Positions 27,811 through 36,631 of a stretch of DNA of 64,000 nucleotides are shown here, piece after piece. The notes under the pieces were generated by a model. It did not search any database, had not been told where the DNA came from, and worked only from the letters and a program-made list of their open reading frames with translations. The position numbers and the translations under genes are program-made. Within the stretch, counting starts at the first letter, position 1. Every line of letters starts with the position of its first letter. Origin of the DNA: an uncultured Mucispirillum sp. (lineage in GTDB: Bacteria > Chrysiogenota > Deferribacteres > Deferribacterales > Mucispirillaceae); NCBI GenBank assembly GCA_944323205.1, contig CALURO010000011.1:1-64000 (forward strand). Reading direction: 5' to 3'.

Positions 27811-28026
27811 CTGGTGGTACCCCATTTTTTTACAACATTTTATGTCACCTTGATGCGAAGTGCTAGCGGAGCCGAAGAGTCTATAATTTTTACTAACTAG
27901 AACATTATAAGATTCTTCGCCTACTATCGCAGGCTCTGAATGACAGTTACCTGAGATTATTTCTATTTTTACATATATTATCAAATAATTATAGCATTTT
28001 TTAATAAAAAAATGGGGTACCACCAG
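27811..28026. mobile_element. MITE-like element, copy 2 (best preserved)
   Basis: A 216-base element with perfect 21-base inverted ends (outer bases CTGGTGGTACCCCATTTTTT and complement) flanked by a perfect 10-base target duplication AAAAAATTAG (27801-27810 and 28027-28036). The interior contains an imperfect hairpin (GAAGAGTCT / AGATTCTTC) and the TCTGAATGACAG motif common in dispersed palindromic repeats. It encodes no transposase. It accounts for most of the 328-base gap between ffh and the SDR gene and overlaps the last codons of that gene through the target duplication. Confidence 0.88.
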
Positions 28027-28032
28027 AAAAAA

Positions 28033-28791
28033 TTAGAATTTATTGTGCAAATTTGGAAGAGAACTGCCACCATCAATAATAATATCCTGTCCTGTTATCC
28101 AGCAGGCTTTTTCAGAAAGTAAAAAAGACACCATATTTGCTACATACTCTGGCTTACCAGCATACTGCACCGCCTCAGCATTTGTCTCACCTTTTTTTAC
28201 AGATTCTTCAATCATCGGCGTTAAAATAAGCCCTGGAGATATTGTATTAACTCGTATAGAGCGTGAATATAATTCATTTGCCATAACTTTTGCTGCTGTA
28301 ATAAGGGCGGCTTTTGCAGAACTGTATTCAAGCATACCTTTTATTCCATAGAATGCAGCATCAGATGATATGATTACAACAGAACTTTTTCCAATATTTA
28401 CTTTTCTGTGTGCGAAACCTTTTATAAGCATTATCTGAGCATTTAACAAAATATCCTGTGCTACTTTTAATGATGAATAATCAACTAAACTTAATGGTTT
28501 TACAAATGACACACCTGCAGAAAGCACAAGACCTTTCAGTTTACCATATTTTTTAGATAGTTCAATTATCCATTCTGCATGACTATCAATATCTACAGCT
28601 AAATCGCGACTTTCTATAAAAAGATTTTCAGGATTTACTGCCTCATCTTTTACTTCCTGTAGTTTTTCTTGTCTTCGGCTTGTAATAATAACTGATGCAC
28701 CAAGTTCATTCAACTGTAATGCTGCTGACCTGCCAATACCTGACGATGCACCCGTTACAAGAAAAATATCTTCTTTTGAAAAGGAAATCAT
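28033..28791 (-). CDS. Short-chain dehydrogenase/reductase 1 of the acyl-glycan locus
   Basis: A 252-residue SDR oxidoreductase resembling FabG-type ketoacyl reductases. The nucleotide-binding TGASSGIG, the catalytic Ser (VIISSDA) and YSSAK, and the C-terminal ITGQDIIIDGG are all present. The start at 28791 has an AGAGGG site; a longer start would overlap the next gene. It is last in a minus-strand operon that begins near 37783. With ACPs and KAS III enzymes in the operon, reduction of a carrier-bound beta-keto group is the likely task, but a sugar substrate cannot be excluded. Confidence 0.85.
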   Translation of the reverse strand: MISFSKEDIFLVTGASSGIGRSAALQLNELGASVIITSRRQEKLQEVKDEAVNPENLFIESRDLAVDIDSHAEWIIELSKKYGKLKGLVLSAGVSFVKPLSLVDYSSLKVAQDILLNAQIMLIKGFAHRKVNIGKSSVVIISSDAAFYGIKGMLEYSSAKAALITAAKVMANELYSRSIRVNTISPGLILTPMIEESVKKGETNAEAVQYAGKPEYVANMVSFLLSEKACWITGQDIIIDGGSSLPNLHNKF

Positions 28792-28801
28792 AAAACGCCC
28801 T

Positions 28802-29521
28802 CTATTTTGCAAAATAACCATTATTTATATCTAAAAATTTACCAGTAAAATTATTCGCTTTATCAGATAAAAGATACAGTAAAACATTTACCACATCTTC
28901 TGGATATAAAAGACCAAAAGGATACTTATCTACTAATTCAGGTATAATGCTTTCTGCATTTTTTGCCATATCAGTTTTTACATAGGCTGGTCTTATACCA
29001 TTAATAATAATATTGCGTTTTGCATATTCTCTAGCCATTGTTATACAAAATGCTTCTAATGCAGATTTAGAAGCAGTATATATAGACATACCACTGCTCA
29101 TTATTTGAGTTTCCATTGTAGATATTGTAATGATTTTGCCTTTATCTATTTCACTAAACTTTTGTTTAGCAAATAATTTTGCTGTTTCAACAAATGAGAA
29201 AAAATTAATATGGAAAAGGTCTACATTGTACATATAATCAAACATTTTAACAGCTCTAATATCTGAAACTGCAGCGGAATATATCAAATAATTAATTTTA
29301 TTATTTGATTGTCTTAGTGCCTTTTCAAACATTATGTTTATATTTTTCGTATCTTTCAAATCATACTGGATATAAGAAATATTGTTCCCTATATTATTGC
29401 ATGCTGCCTTTAAATTTTCAAGACTTTTACCAGTTATAATAACATTATAATCTTTTATTAAAGTTTTAGCTAAACTTTTACCAATACCACGGCTTCCACC
29501 AACAATCAATACTGTTTTCAT
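28802..29521 (-). CDS. Short-chain dehydrogenase/reductase 2
   Basis: A 239-residue SDR. The cofactor motif reads VGGSRGIGKS, the catalytic serine lies in ITISTMET, and YTASK provides Tyr and Lys. The C-terminus keeps the shortened pattern NFTGKFLDINNGY rather than the usual ITGQ...DGG. It follows SDR 3 by 12 bases. Likely a carrier-bound ketoacyl or nucleotide-sugar reductase. Confidence 0.83.
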   Translation of the reverse strand: MKTVLIVGGSRGIGKSLAKTLIKDYNVIITGKSLENLKAACNNIGNNISYIQYDLKDTKNINIMFEKALRQSNNKINYLIYSAAVSDIRAVKMFDYMYNVDLFHINFFSFVETAKLFAKQKFSEIDKGKIITISTMETQIMSSGMSIYTASKSALEAFCITMAREYAKRNIIINGIRPAYVKTDMAKNAESIIPELVDKYPFGLLYPEDVVNVLLYLLSDKANNFTGKFLDINNGYFAK

Positions 29522-29533
29522 AATCTTATCCTA

Positions 29534-30286
29534 TTACAAATTAAGTGCATTTACAGAAAGCCCACCATCCACAATATATGTCTGCCCAGTAATCCATGAT
29601 GCTTTTTCTGATAATAAAAAATAAAGAATATCTGCAATATTTTCAGCAGAACCACCACCTAATAAGTGCTTACTTTCAAACTGTTCAGCATAATTATCTC
29701 CATATACAGACATAGAATTAGTTTTAACCAGACCCGGTGCTATTGTATTAACCCTGATAGGAGCAAGTTCAACAGATGCTCCCATGACGAATGCTTCTAT
29801 TGCTGCCTTTGAAACCGTATACATTATTTGGGCTTTTCCACCGAAATGTGCATAAATACTTGAAAGAAATACTACTGATTTCATATTATACTTATACTGT
29901 TTTTTTATCAACACTTTAATAATTTCTACTGCCGATAATAAGTTAATATTAAAAATTTTATACCAATCCTCAATTTCTGTTGACTTTAAAGGCAGAACAG
30001 GTGCAATACCAGCAATATGAACTAAACCACTGATATTTAAGATATTATATTTTTTTAAAAAATCTTGAAAAGTTTTACCAACAGCAGAAATATCATTAAA
30101 ATCAATTGCCATATACATTATATTACAAGTATTATTTATATTTTTTAGCATAGATATAGTATTTACAAGAGTACTTTCATTTATATCTAATAAAATTAAA
30201 TTATATACAGGTAATAACTGTTTTGAAAGAGCTATACCCATATCTGATGTTGCTCCAGTAATAACGATATAACTTTTTTCATCCAT
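29534..30286 (-). CDS. Short-chain dehydrogenase/reductase 3
   Basis: A 250-residue SDR with ITGATSDMG, LSSIYAHFGG, YTVSK and ITGQTYIVDGG. It shares the LVHIAG and SAVEII/SAVDII blocks with SDR 4 at 35669, so these two are the closest pair in the locus and probably do parallel jobs. It begins three bases after the stop of ACP 1 and is certainly in the same transcript. Confidence 0.85.
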   Translation of the reverse strand: MDEKSYIVITGATSDMGIALSKQLLPVYNLILLDINESTLVNTISMLKNINNTCNIMYMAIDFNDISAVGKTFQDFLKKYNILNISGLVHIAGIAPVLPLKSTEIEDWYKIFNINLLSAVEIIKVLIKKQYKYNMKSVVFLSSIYAHFGGKAQIMYTVSKAAIEAFVMGASVELAPIRVNTIAPGLVKTNSMSVYGDNYAEQFESKHLLGGGSAENIADILYFLLSEKASWITGQTYIVDGGLSVNALNL

Positions 30287-30289
30287 ATA

Positions 30290-30508
30290 TTATATCCCTG
30301 CTTTATTTATAATATCTGATACAGTTTTCATTTTCCTTACTTCTGCAGGAAGTAAAGTAATAGATAATGTTTTATTAAAAAAAGCCATTAAAGCCATAGC
30401 CGCAAGAGAATCCCACTCATCCATATCTTCTAAAATCATATCTTCTGTAATTTCTTCATCTCTTTCCAAAACATCTTGTAATTTTTCTAAAAATTCTACC
30501 TTATCCAT
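30290..30508 (-). CDS. Acyl carrier protein 1 of the acyl-glycan locus
   Basis: A 72-residue acidic four-helix carrier protein. The phosphopantetheine serine is Ser34 in EWDSLAAM. It is distinct from housekeeping AcpP, whose DSL is followed by DTVE-type residues. It lies between SDR 3 and the metallo-beta-lactamase-fold gene and should carry an intermediate for KAS III 1 and the SDRs. Confidence 0.85.
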   Translation of the reverse strand: MDKVEFLEKLQDVLERDEEITEDMILEDMDEWDSLAAMALMAFFNKTLSITLLPAEVRKMKTVSDIINKAGI

Positions 30509-30523
30509 ATAATCCTCACATTA

Positions 30524-31141
30524 TTATTTTTTTATTCCAAGAGACCTATTTTTATCCCAGTCTTTTTTCACAAATGGGCCTCCATGCCCTTGGCAAATAA
30601 CTATATCTTGATTAAATTTTTCATCTATAAACTCTAAGCTTTCATATAGCTGTTTCTTAGATGAAGTTGGCAAATTTGTTGGTGTTTTTATATCAAGCAA
30701 AGTATCACCTGTAAATAATAAATTATTTATTTCTATTAAAATGCCACCAGACGTATGACCTGGAGCAAAATAAGTATTAATATTATAGCCAGAAAAAACA
30801 AACTCAGAGATATTATCAATAAAAATATCAGCACCACATTCTTGTATCCCTATTCCGTCATAATAAAATGACATATTACCTTTATTATCCTGCATCATAT
30901 CTGATGTTTCTCTAGAAGCAACTACCTTTATATCTGGAAATGTATTTTTTAATCTACTTACACCTATAATATGGTCAAAATGTTCGTGAGTTAAAAATAT
31001 ATATTCTGGTATAAGTTCATTCTTAATAATATAATCATAAGTATTAATATTACTGTCAATAATTATGCATTTATGATCTTCTTTATAAATATAAGAATTA
31101 ACATTAAATCTGTCATTAATTATTCTATATATTTTTTCCAT
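30524..31141 (-). CDS. Metallo-beta-lactamase-fold hydrolase
   Basis: A 205-residue enzyme with the metal motif THEHFDH (His52, His54, Asp56, His57), APGHTSG and CQGHGGP, as in glyoxalase II-like hydrolases. These often cleave thioesters. In an operon with three ACPs it could release or edit an acyl group from a carrier protein; that role is inferred from context. It overlaps the KAS III gene upstream by 17 bases. Confidence 0.82.
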   Translation of the reverse strand: MEKIYRIINDRFNVNSYIYKEDHKCIIIDSNINTYDYIIKNELIPEYIFLTHEHFDHIIGVSRLKNTFPDIKVVASRETSDMMQDNKGNMSFYYDGIGIQECGADIFIDNISEFVFSGYNINTYFAPGHTSGGILIEINNLLFTGDTLLDIKTPTNLPTSSKKQLYESLEFIDEKFNQDIVICQGHGGPFVKKDWDKNRSLGIKK

Positions 31142-32198
31142 ATTCTATTACACTGCAAATATCCAATTTACCGACATTCATTATTATAGAAGCACAAGTT
31201 AAACCAGCCCCAAAACCTGCAAAACATATTTTATGCGTTTCATTTTGTAAGATATCACCATAATTAAATGATACCACAAGTGGAATAGTGGCACTATTTG
31301 AATTTCCAAACAATTCTACTATATTAGAAGGTATTTTTTTATAAGAGATATTCATTTTATCTGCCAATTTTTCAAGCATAAATTTATTTGGCTGATGAAA
31401 ACAGTATGCAAAAATATCTTTATCTTCTACATTAGCATATTTAAATAATTTATCAATCTCTACTGGAACAACTGTCTGAACAAAATTAAAAACTCCACTT
31501 CCGTCCATAGTTAAATTATCTAATGCTCTTTCATTACCATCTTCTAATAACTGCATTTTAGCTGTTTCAGATGTAGAAGGCATACGTAGTCCACCAGCTG
31601 GAATTGTCAATGCTTGATAACTTACTCCATCCATATATATTGATGCAAAAATATCACTATCATCACCATTTTCAATAACAGTGATACCACAAGCTTCACC
31701 AATTAATGGCCAGCTGTTTCTATCTCTTCTAGATACTTTATTTTTTAATGTATCGCCATTAATTAAAACAATTTTATTGATAGAACCGCTGTCAAGCATC
31801 ATAAATGATTGTATTAATCCCACTACAAAACCTGCACAAGCCTGCTCAATATCTAAACATATCATATCTGTTTTTAAACCAAGTCTACCTTGAATTACAT
31901 TTGATGTTGGTGGAAGAATATAGTCATTAGAATTTGAAACAAAAAGTAATGCATCTATATCATTTTTATCTAATAATTTTTTTTCAAATAAATATTCTAA
32001 ACCATATACTGCAATATCTGAAAGAATAATACCTTCATCGAACAGTCTGTGTTCTTTATATCCCATGACATCTTTCATTTTTAATGTTCGTTTAACAGGA
32101 AAGTTATATTGCTCTACTTCATCTTCAAACTTAATTACATTATTAGGAATAACAGCCAGTACAGATGTTATTTTTTTATTCTTAAACTTAAAAAACAT
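31125..32198 (-). CDS. 3-oxoacyl-ACP synthase III family enzyme 1
   Basis: A 357-residue thiolase-fold condensing enzyme related to FabH. The catalytic triad is complete: Cys121 (EQACAGF), His268 (YCFHQPNKF) and Asn299 (LFGNSNSAT). It would join a short acyl-CoA or acyl-ACP with malonyl-ACP, or act as an acyl transferase as some members do. It lies between the GNAT gene and the hydrolase. A second such enzyme is at 36632. Confidence 0.88.
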   Translation of the reverse strand: MFFKFKNKKITSVLAVIPNNVIKFEDEVEQYNFPVKRTLKMKDVMGYKEHRLFDEGIILSDIAVYGLEYLFEKKLLDKNDIDALLFVSNSNDYILPPTSNVIQGRLGLKTDMICLDIEQACAGFVVGLIQSFMMLDSGSINKIVLINGDTLKNKVSRRDRNSWPLIGEACGITVIENGDDSDIFASIYMDGVSYQALTIPAGGLRMPSTSETAKMQLLEDGNERALDNLTMDGSGVFNFVQTVVPVEIDKLFKYANVEDKDIFAYCFHQPNKFMLEKLADKMNISYKKIPSNIVELFGNSNSATIPLVVSFNYGDILQNETHKICFAGFGAGLTCASIIMNVGKLDICSVIEYGKNI

Positions 32199-32209
32199 AT
32201 TTGCCTCAT

Positions 32210-33049
32210 TTAGTTTAATGGAATAAGCGGTGCTATTAATGCTTCATCTTGCGAATACACAAATACATCACTATTCAACCCATCTTCTTTAAAACCATAT
32301 CTTTTGTATATTTCTGTAACTATTTGGTTATCTTTTCTACTCCATACTTCTATAAAATTACCACTTCCTGCTATTTTATATAACTTATATAATAGTGCTT
32401 TTCCAACACCTTTTATATTACCTTCCATGTCTTTATTTGCAAACCAGTAATGTAAATGATAAAATTTACCACGTTTATTATATATTAGGCAACCTGCTAT
32501 ACAACCATTTATTTTACAAAGTAGTACATTTCCATTATTAATTAACTCTAGTAACTCTTTATATGTCAACTCCCTGTCTATATATTTATTAAAAATTTTA
32601 GCATGAAGACTTAATATTCCTTCAATATCTACTTTCACTGCATAAGATATACTGCATTTACTTTCCAATAACATATCATTATGATTAATTTTTTTTTGTA
32701 ATCGCTGTATACCTCCATAATATTTAAAATTTATATCTAATAAATATTTTTCTAATTTGTTATTACCTTTATAAAGAACTTCTACTATTAGCGGTACTAT
32801 ATTATCCTTTTTCACATCTTTTAATGCATCAGCTAATTCACATAATGAATTAGACCAAAAATAAATATATTTAAATGCCTGTTTATCATATAACAGAATC
32901 ATCGTATTATTAAACTTAATAAGATTTATTTCTTTCATATTATTAAAATATTCTTCATTATAATAATAATTTGTATAAAAAATACTATTTTTCTGTTTTA
33001 TCTCGTTTATTAATAAAATTAATTCTTTGTAACTAATATGTGCTGTCAT
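32210..33049 (-). CDS. GNAT family N-acetyltransferase domain protein
   Basis: A 279-residue protein. The C-terminal 140 residues are GNAT-like (IAGCLIYNKRGKFYHLHYWF, then NIKGVGKALLYKLYKIA as the acyl-CoA loop, and EIYKRYGFKEDG). The N-terminal half resembles no family I recognise, though a double-GNAT or FemX-like layout is possible. Its stop and the ATG of ACP 2 overlap by four bases on the strand, so an acyl-ACP donor is plausible. Confidence 0.7.
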   Translation of the reverse strand: MTAHISYKELILLINEIKQKNSIFYTNYYYNEEYFNNMKEINLIKFNNTMILLYDKQAFKYIYFWSNSLCELADALKDVKKDNIVPLIVEVLYKGNNKLEKYLLDINFKYYGGIQRLQKKINHNDMLLESKCSISYAVKVDIEGILSLHAKIFNKYIDRELTYKELLELINNGNVLLCKINGCIAGCLIYNKRGKFYHLHYWFANKDMEGNIKGVGKALLYKLYKIAGSGNFIEVWSRKDNQIVTEIYKRYGFKEDGLNSDVFVYSQDEALIAPLIPLN

Positions 33050-33282
33050 AAATATTTGTTTATTATTTTTATTATACTTTCAATATTTGAGAAGTTTTCT
33101 GGCACAATATCTTCACCTAAAATAGAAATACCATATTCTTTATCTATAGCACTTACAAGTGCTACCATATCAAAAGAATCTAAATATCCATCTTCTATAA
33201 AGTCAGTACTTTCTGTAAAATCAAGCTCTGGTCGTAAATCTTGTAATATTTCAAGTATTTTTTCTCTCATTTTATTCTCCAA
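33046..33282 (-). CDS. Acyl carrier protein 2 of the acyl-glycan locus
   Basis: A 78-residue carrier protein with Ser36 in YLDSFDMV as the phosphopantetheine site. The residues around it resemble D-alanine carrier DltC-type and other discrete carriers paired with adenylating enzymes. It overlaps the adenylating ligase upstream by 11 bases, which strongly suggests that this ligase loads it. Confidence 0.85.
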   Translation of the reverse strand: MENKMREKILEILQDLRPELDFTESTDFIEDGYLDSFDMVALVSAIDKEYGISILGEDIVPENFSNIESIIKIINKYL

Positions 33283-34798
33283 TATACTGTAGTTTTAAAG
33301 CATTTCTATCTATTTTACCATTAGTATTTCGTGGCATTTCTAATATATGAATATATCCCGTAGGCATCATATATTTTGGCAATGCATTACCGATTTTTTT
33401 CCTGAAATCTGCCATAGATATTTCTGTATCATTTTCATAAACACATATTATTTCTTTTTTATTTTTATCATACATTACGCATACATTATCAACAATTTTA
33501 AGAACACTAACAATTATATGCTCTATTTCACCAAGCTCTATACGGTAGCCTAAATGTTTAATAAGAGTATCTTTTCTTCCTTTAAACATTATTTCTCCAC
33601 AGCTGTTTTTACACACTATATCACCAGTTCTGTATATTAATTCTGGATAATATAGGTTTAATGGATTTTGAACAAAAGCAGCTTGTGTTTTTTCTGGATT
33701 ATTATAATATCCCATAGCAAGCGATGTCCCTCTCACACATAACTCACCATCTTCTCCATCTTTAGATAGTTGGTCTCCATCAAGAATTAATATATCTGTA
33801 TTTCTACAAGGATAACCTATAGGAAGTGGTTCATCATCAGCAAAATCTCTATCCACTATAAAATATGTGCAGTCAAGAGTAATTTCTATAGGACCATACA
33901 TATTTACAAACATAGTATATGGAAGCTCTCTTCTCCATATATTTAACTGTTTTGTAGGAAAAACTTCACCTGCAAACCAAATTAATTTAATTGATGATAA
34001 ATCTACCTTATTTAATAAATCCATATTTGCCATATTTACCATAATAGTAGGCACCCAGAATAAAAATGTTGTTTTATTTTTCTCCAATAAATTTAATATT
34101 TTAATGGGAAACGTTGACAATCCATCTGGTATTAAAACTATTGTGCTTGCTTTACTTAGCATTAAACATAGTTCAAAACTGTATATATCAAAAACAACAG
34201 GTGATAAGCTGCCTATCACTTCATTTTCTGTAAATGGCATTGTTTCAAATGCCCAATCCATAAAATCAAAGAAACTTTTATGATTTAATACTACACTTTT
34301 TGGAACTCCAGTAGAACCAGAAGTATTAATAATACAAAGTGGATTTGTATCTATATGCATTTTTTGTCTTGCTTGTATTTTTTGATTATCTATTTCTATC
34401 TTATAATCAAAATTTTCTATATTTATAATATTTCCATTATATATTTCTTTTATTTTTGATTCATATTTAGAATTTGTTATTATAACAACAGGATCGACTT
34501 GCTCTATAATATTAGATATTCGCATTAAAGGTGTTTTTATATCCATATTCATATAAGGCATACAGGAATACATTGCTGCAATATTTGAAATAACCACATC
34601 TACTGATTTTTCTAAAAATACACCTACAGGTTTATTATAAGTATCAATATTAAATGATAAAATATATGAAGCAATTTTTTTTGCATGTTCTTCTATATAT
34701 GCAAATGAATACTGTTTATCTCTATCTACCACCGCTATTTTTGATGAATTATTTTTAACTACATTGTTTTCAAAATATTCAACTAAGTTTGTAATCAT
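33272..34798 (-). CDS. AMP-forming acyl/amino acid adenylating ligase
   Basis: A 508-residue ANL-superfamily enzyme. The phosphate loop TSGSTGVPKS (159-168), the YGPIEIT motif, YRTGD and the C-terminal lysine (Lys495 in NGKIDRNAL) are intact. The layout without a fused carrier is like DltA and free-standing NRPS adenylation domains. It would activate a carboxylic or amino acid and load ACP 2, encoded immediately downstream. The start at 34798 has GGTGG upstream; the longer frame overlaps the acyltransferase gene. A comparable ligase/ACP pair exists in Campylobacter flagellin-glycan loci. Confidence 0.85.
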   Translation of the reverse strand: MITNLVEYFENNVVKNNSSKIAVVDRDKQYSFAYIEEHAKKIASYILSFNIDTYNKPVGVFLEKSVDVVISNIAAMYSCMPYMNMDIKTPLMRISNIIEQVDPVVIITNSKYESKIKEIYNGNIINIENFDYKIEIDNQKIQARQKMHIDTNPLCIINTSGSTGVPKSVVLNHKSFFDFMDWAFETMPFTENEVIGSLSPVVFDIYSFELCLMLSKASTIVLIPDGLSTFPIKILNLLEKNKTTFLFWVPTIMVNMANMDLLNKVDLSSIKLIWFAGEVFPTKQLNIWRRELPYTMFVNMYGPIEITLDCTYFIVDRDFADDEPLPIGYPCRNTDILILDGDQLSKDGEDGELCVRGTSLAMGYYNNPEKTQAAFVQNPLNLYYPELIYRTGDIVCKNSCGEIMFKGRKDTLIKHLGYRIELGEIEHIIVSVLKIVDNVCVMYDKNKKEIICVYENDTEISMADFRKKIGNALPKYMMPTGYIHILEMPRNTNGKIDRNALKLQYIGE

Positions 34799-34817
34799 AT
34801 TTCCACCAAAATATATT

Positions 34818-35660
34818 TTACATTGCAACTACTGGATATTTTTCTACTACATATTCGTTTATTAACTCGTTTGGCAATGGAGCACCAAGCATAAAATTAA
34901 TATCGTTTTTTATCCCTTTCACATATATATCCGTGATTTTATCTTTATCATATGTATATAGAAAGCTATCTCCAACCTGTTCTTCTTTTAATGCACCATT
35001 TTTATATGCTTCTTCTATAATCTTAGGATTAGTGCCAGCAACAACATCTTTACATCTAACAAAAAACTTATATGTATCTTCATATGTTTTTCCTAATGCA
35101 TCTGTAATTTTACCTGTAAAATCTTGATTATATCTATATGGAACTTTCAATCTTTCTTCAATAAAATGAGAATATGTAAAACATAATGATGGATGTACAC
35201 CAAAAAATAAAAATAATACATTATCTGATTGCTCAAGCTTATGATATGTAGAATGTTCTCCACATGAATATTTGCCTATATCTGTAACTAATGTTCTATC
35301 TTTTCCAAAATGAACATTTGACATTATAGGATCCAATGACCTTACTCCCCTGCTGTCTTTTCTAGCAAAATCATTTAATGCTCCCATTAATGTTTTACTT
35401 GTTTTTACATTGTATGCCTCATGATTTGGAAAACTAAAAGTAAAAGTAGAAAATATAATATTATCTGCACCTGTAGATAGTATTATATTTAAAAGAGTAG
35501 CAAGAATATCTTTTCTTGAAAGCTCTGTATTAGGTATGCCAAAAGATAAATCAGAATGCACATATAGATATTTAGCATTATGAACTTTTAAACTGTCAAG
35601 AGCATCAAAAAAATCAATGCTTTTAATTTCTTTATTATTTTTATCTTTAAAAAGATACAT
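34818..35660 (-). CDS. AAC(3) family N-acyltransferase 1
   Basis: A 280-residue enzyme of the aminoglycoside 3-N-acetyltransferase fold. The pattern of the family is visible: LYVHSDLSFG, IIFSTFTFSFPNH, RGVRSLDPIMSNVHFG and CGEHSTYHKL. Members in glycan loci acylate amino sugars rather than antibiotics. A second member is at 37902; the two probably transfer different or the same unusual acyl groups made by the operon. No evidence for antibiotic resistance. Confidence 0.8.
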   Translation of the reverse strand: MYLFKDKNNKEIKSIDFFDALDSLKVHNAKYLYVHSDLSFGIPNTELSRKDILATLLNIILSTGADNIIFSTFTFSFPNHEAYNVKTSKTLMGALNDFARKDSRGVRSLDPIMSNVHFGKDRTLVTDIGKYSCGEHSTYHKLEQSDNVLFLFFGVHPSLCFTYSHFIEERLKVPYRYNQDFTGKITDALGKTYEDTYKFFVRCKDVVAGTNPKIIEEAYKNGALKEEQVGDSFLYTYDKDKITDIYVKGIKNDINFMLGAPLPNELINEYVVEKYPVVAM

Positions 35661-35668
35661 AAATTCAC

Positions 35669-36400
35669 CTATATTTTCCTACAAGAATTTCCACCATCTA
35701 TAATAAAAACTTGACCAGTAATCCAAGACCCAGTATCTTCTATCAAATATGTTATAATATTACTAATGTCCTCTGGTCTACCAAGTCCTAGTGGATGCTG
35801 TTGAACTAATTTGTCAACAGTTTCATTAGGCAGTAAAGATAATGATTCAGTTTGAAGTCTTCCTGGGGCTACTGCATTTACTCTTATATTAGGACTTAGT
35901 TCACTTGCAGCAACTTTTACAAATGCTTCTAAGGCAGCTTTGGAAGATAAATATGCAATATTACCTCTACCAAATAATGTATGTAGAGATACTGTAGATA
36001 CAACAACTACATTTTCCAAATCCTTACGATAGTGATTAAGCAAACAATGTATTATATCAACAGCAGAAAAGAAATTAACATTAAACGAATGCATTAAAGA
36101 ATTATGTTCTGCACATCTAACAGGCATAGCATCAAAAACACCAGCAATATGCACTAACGCCTGAATAACCACATTATTTTCTTTCAGAAAAGTCAATATA
36201 CTCTGTTCCAAACCATTGATGTCCGAAAAATTATATCTAAAAATAAGATGATAATTAACTCTTTCTAGAGATTGTTGTAAACTTTCTAATTGAGAAATAT
36301 CTCTACCATGTAATATTAAATTATGAGTTTTAGCTAGGTTATGGCACACAGCTTTACCTATTTCACTACATGCACCAGTAATTAGTATATATTTATCCAT
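35669..36400 (-). CDS. Short-chain dehydrogenase/reductase 4
   Basis: A 243-residue SDR with ITGACSEIG, VVSTVSLHTLFG, YLSSK and ITGQVFIIDGG, all catalytic residues present. It follows ACP 3 by 8 bases, repeating the SDR-ACP-KAS III pattern seen at 29534-32198. It resembles SDR 3 most closely among the four. Confidence 0.85.
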   Translation of the reverse strand: MDKYILITGACSEIGKAVCHNLAKTHNLILHGRDISQLESLQQSLERVNYHLIFRYNFSDINGLEQSILTFLKENNVVIQALVHIAGVFDAMPVRCAEHNSLMHSFNVNFFSAVDIIHCLLNHYRKDLENVVVVSTVSLHTLFGRGNIAYLSSKAALEAFVKVAASELSPNIRVNAVAPGRLQTESLSLLPNETVDKLVQQHPLGLGRPEDISNIITYLIEDTGSWITGQVFIIDGGNSCRKI

Positions 36401-36408
36401 TATATCTT

Positions 36409-36615
36409 CTATTTTGATTTTATTAACAAATACAGTTCACCAGCAGTCGAAATACTATTAATATCCTTTGCTGTTAAAACTTTTGCATATAGCTTATCTA
36501 CCATAGCAATGGTTGATAAAATACTTAACGAATCATAAGTTTCTAAATCCTTTAAAATAGTTTCCTCTGTTACATCTTCTTCAAAAATATCTGACAATTT
36601 TTCATAAAAATCCAT
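36409..36615 (-). CDS. Acyl carrier protein 3 of the acyl-glycan locus
   Basis: A 68-residue carrier protein, slightly short, with Ser29 in TYDSLSIL as the phosphopantetheine site. It lies between KAS III 2 and SDR 4, 16 bases after the former. It is the third discrete ACP in seven kilobases. Confidence 0.83.
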   Translation of the reverse strand: MDFYEKLSDIFEEDVTEETILKDLETYDSLSILSTIAMVDKLYAKVLTAKDINSISTAGELYLLIKSK

Positions 36616-36631
36616 ATTTAATCTCCTTTAC

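Noticed and set aside
27757..28023. 88-residue reading frame on the minus strand containing CHSEP and GDIKC-like strings
   Set aside because: It is the translation of MITE copy 2. The CHSEP-type peptide arises from the GAATGACAG repeat motif and recurs as a spurious protein in many genomes.
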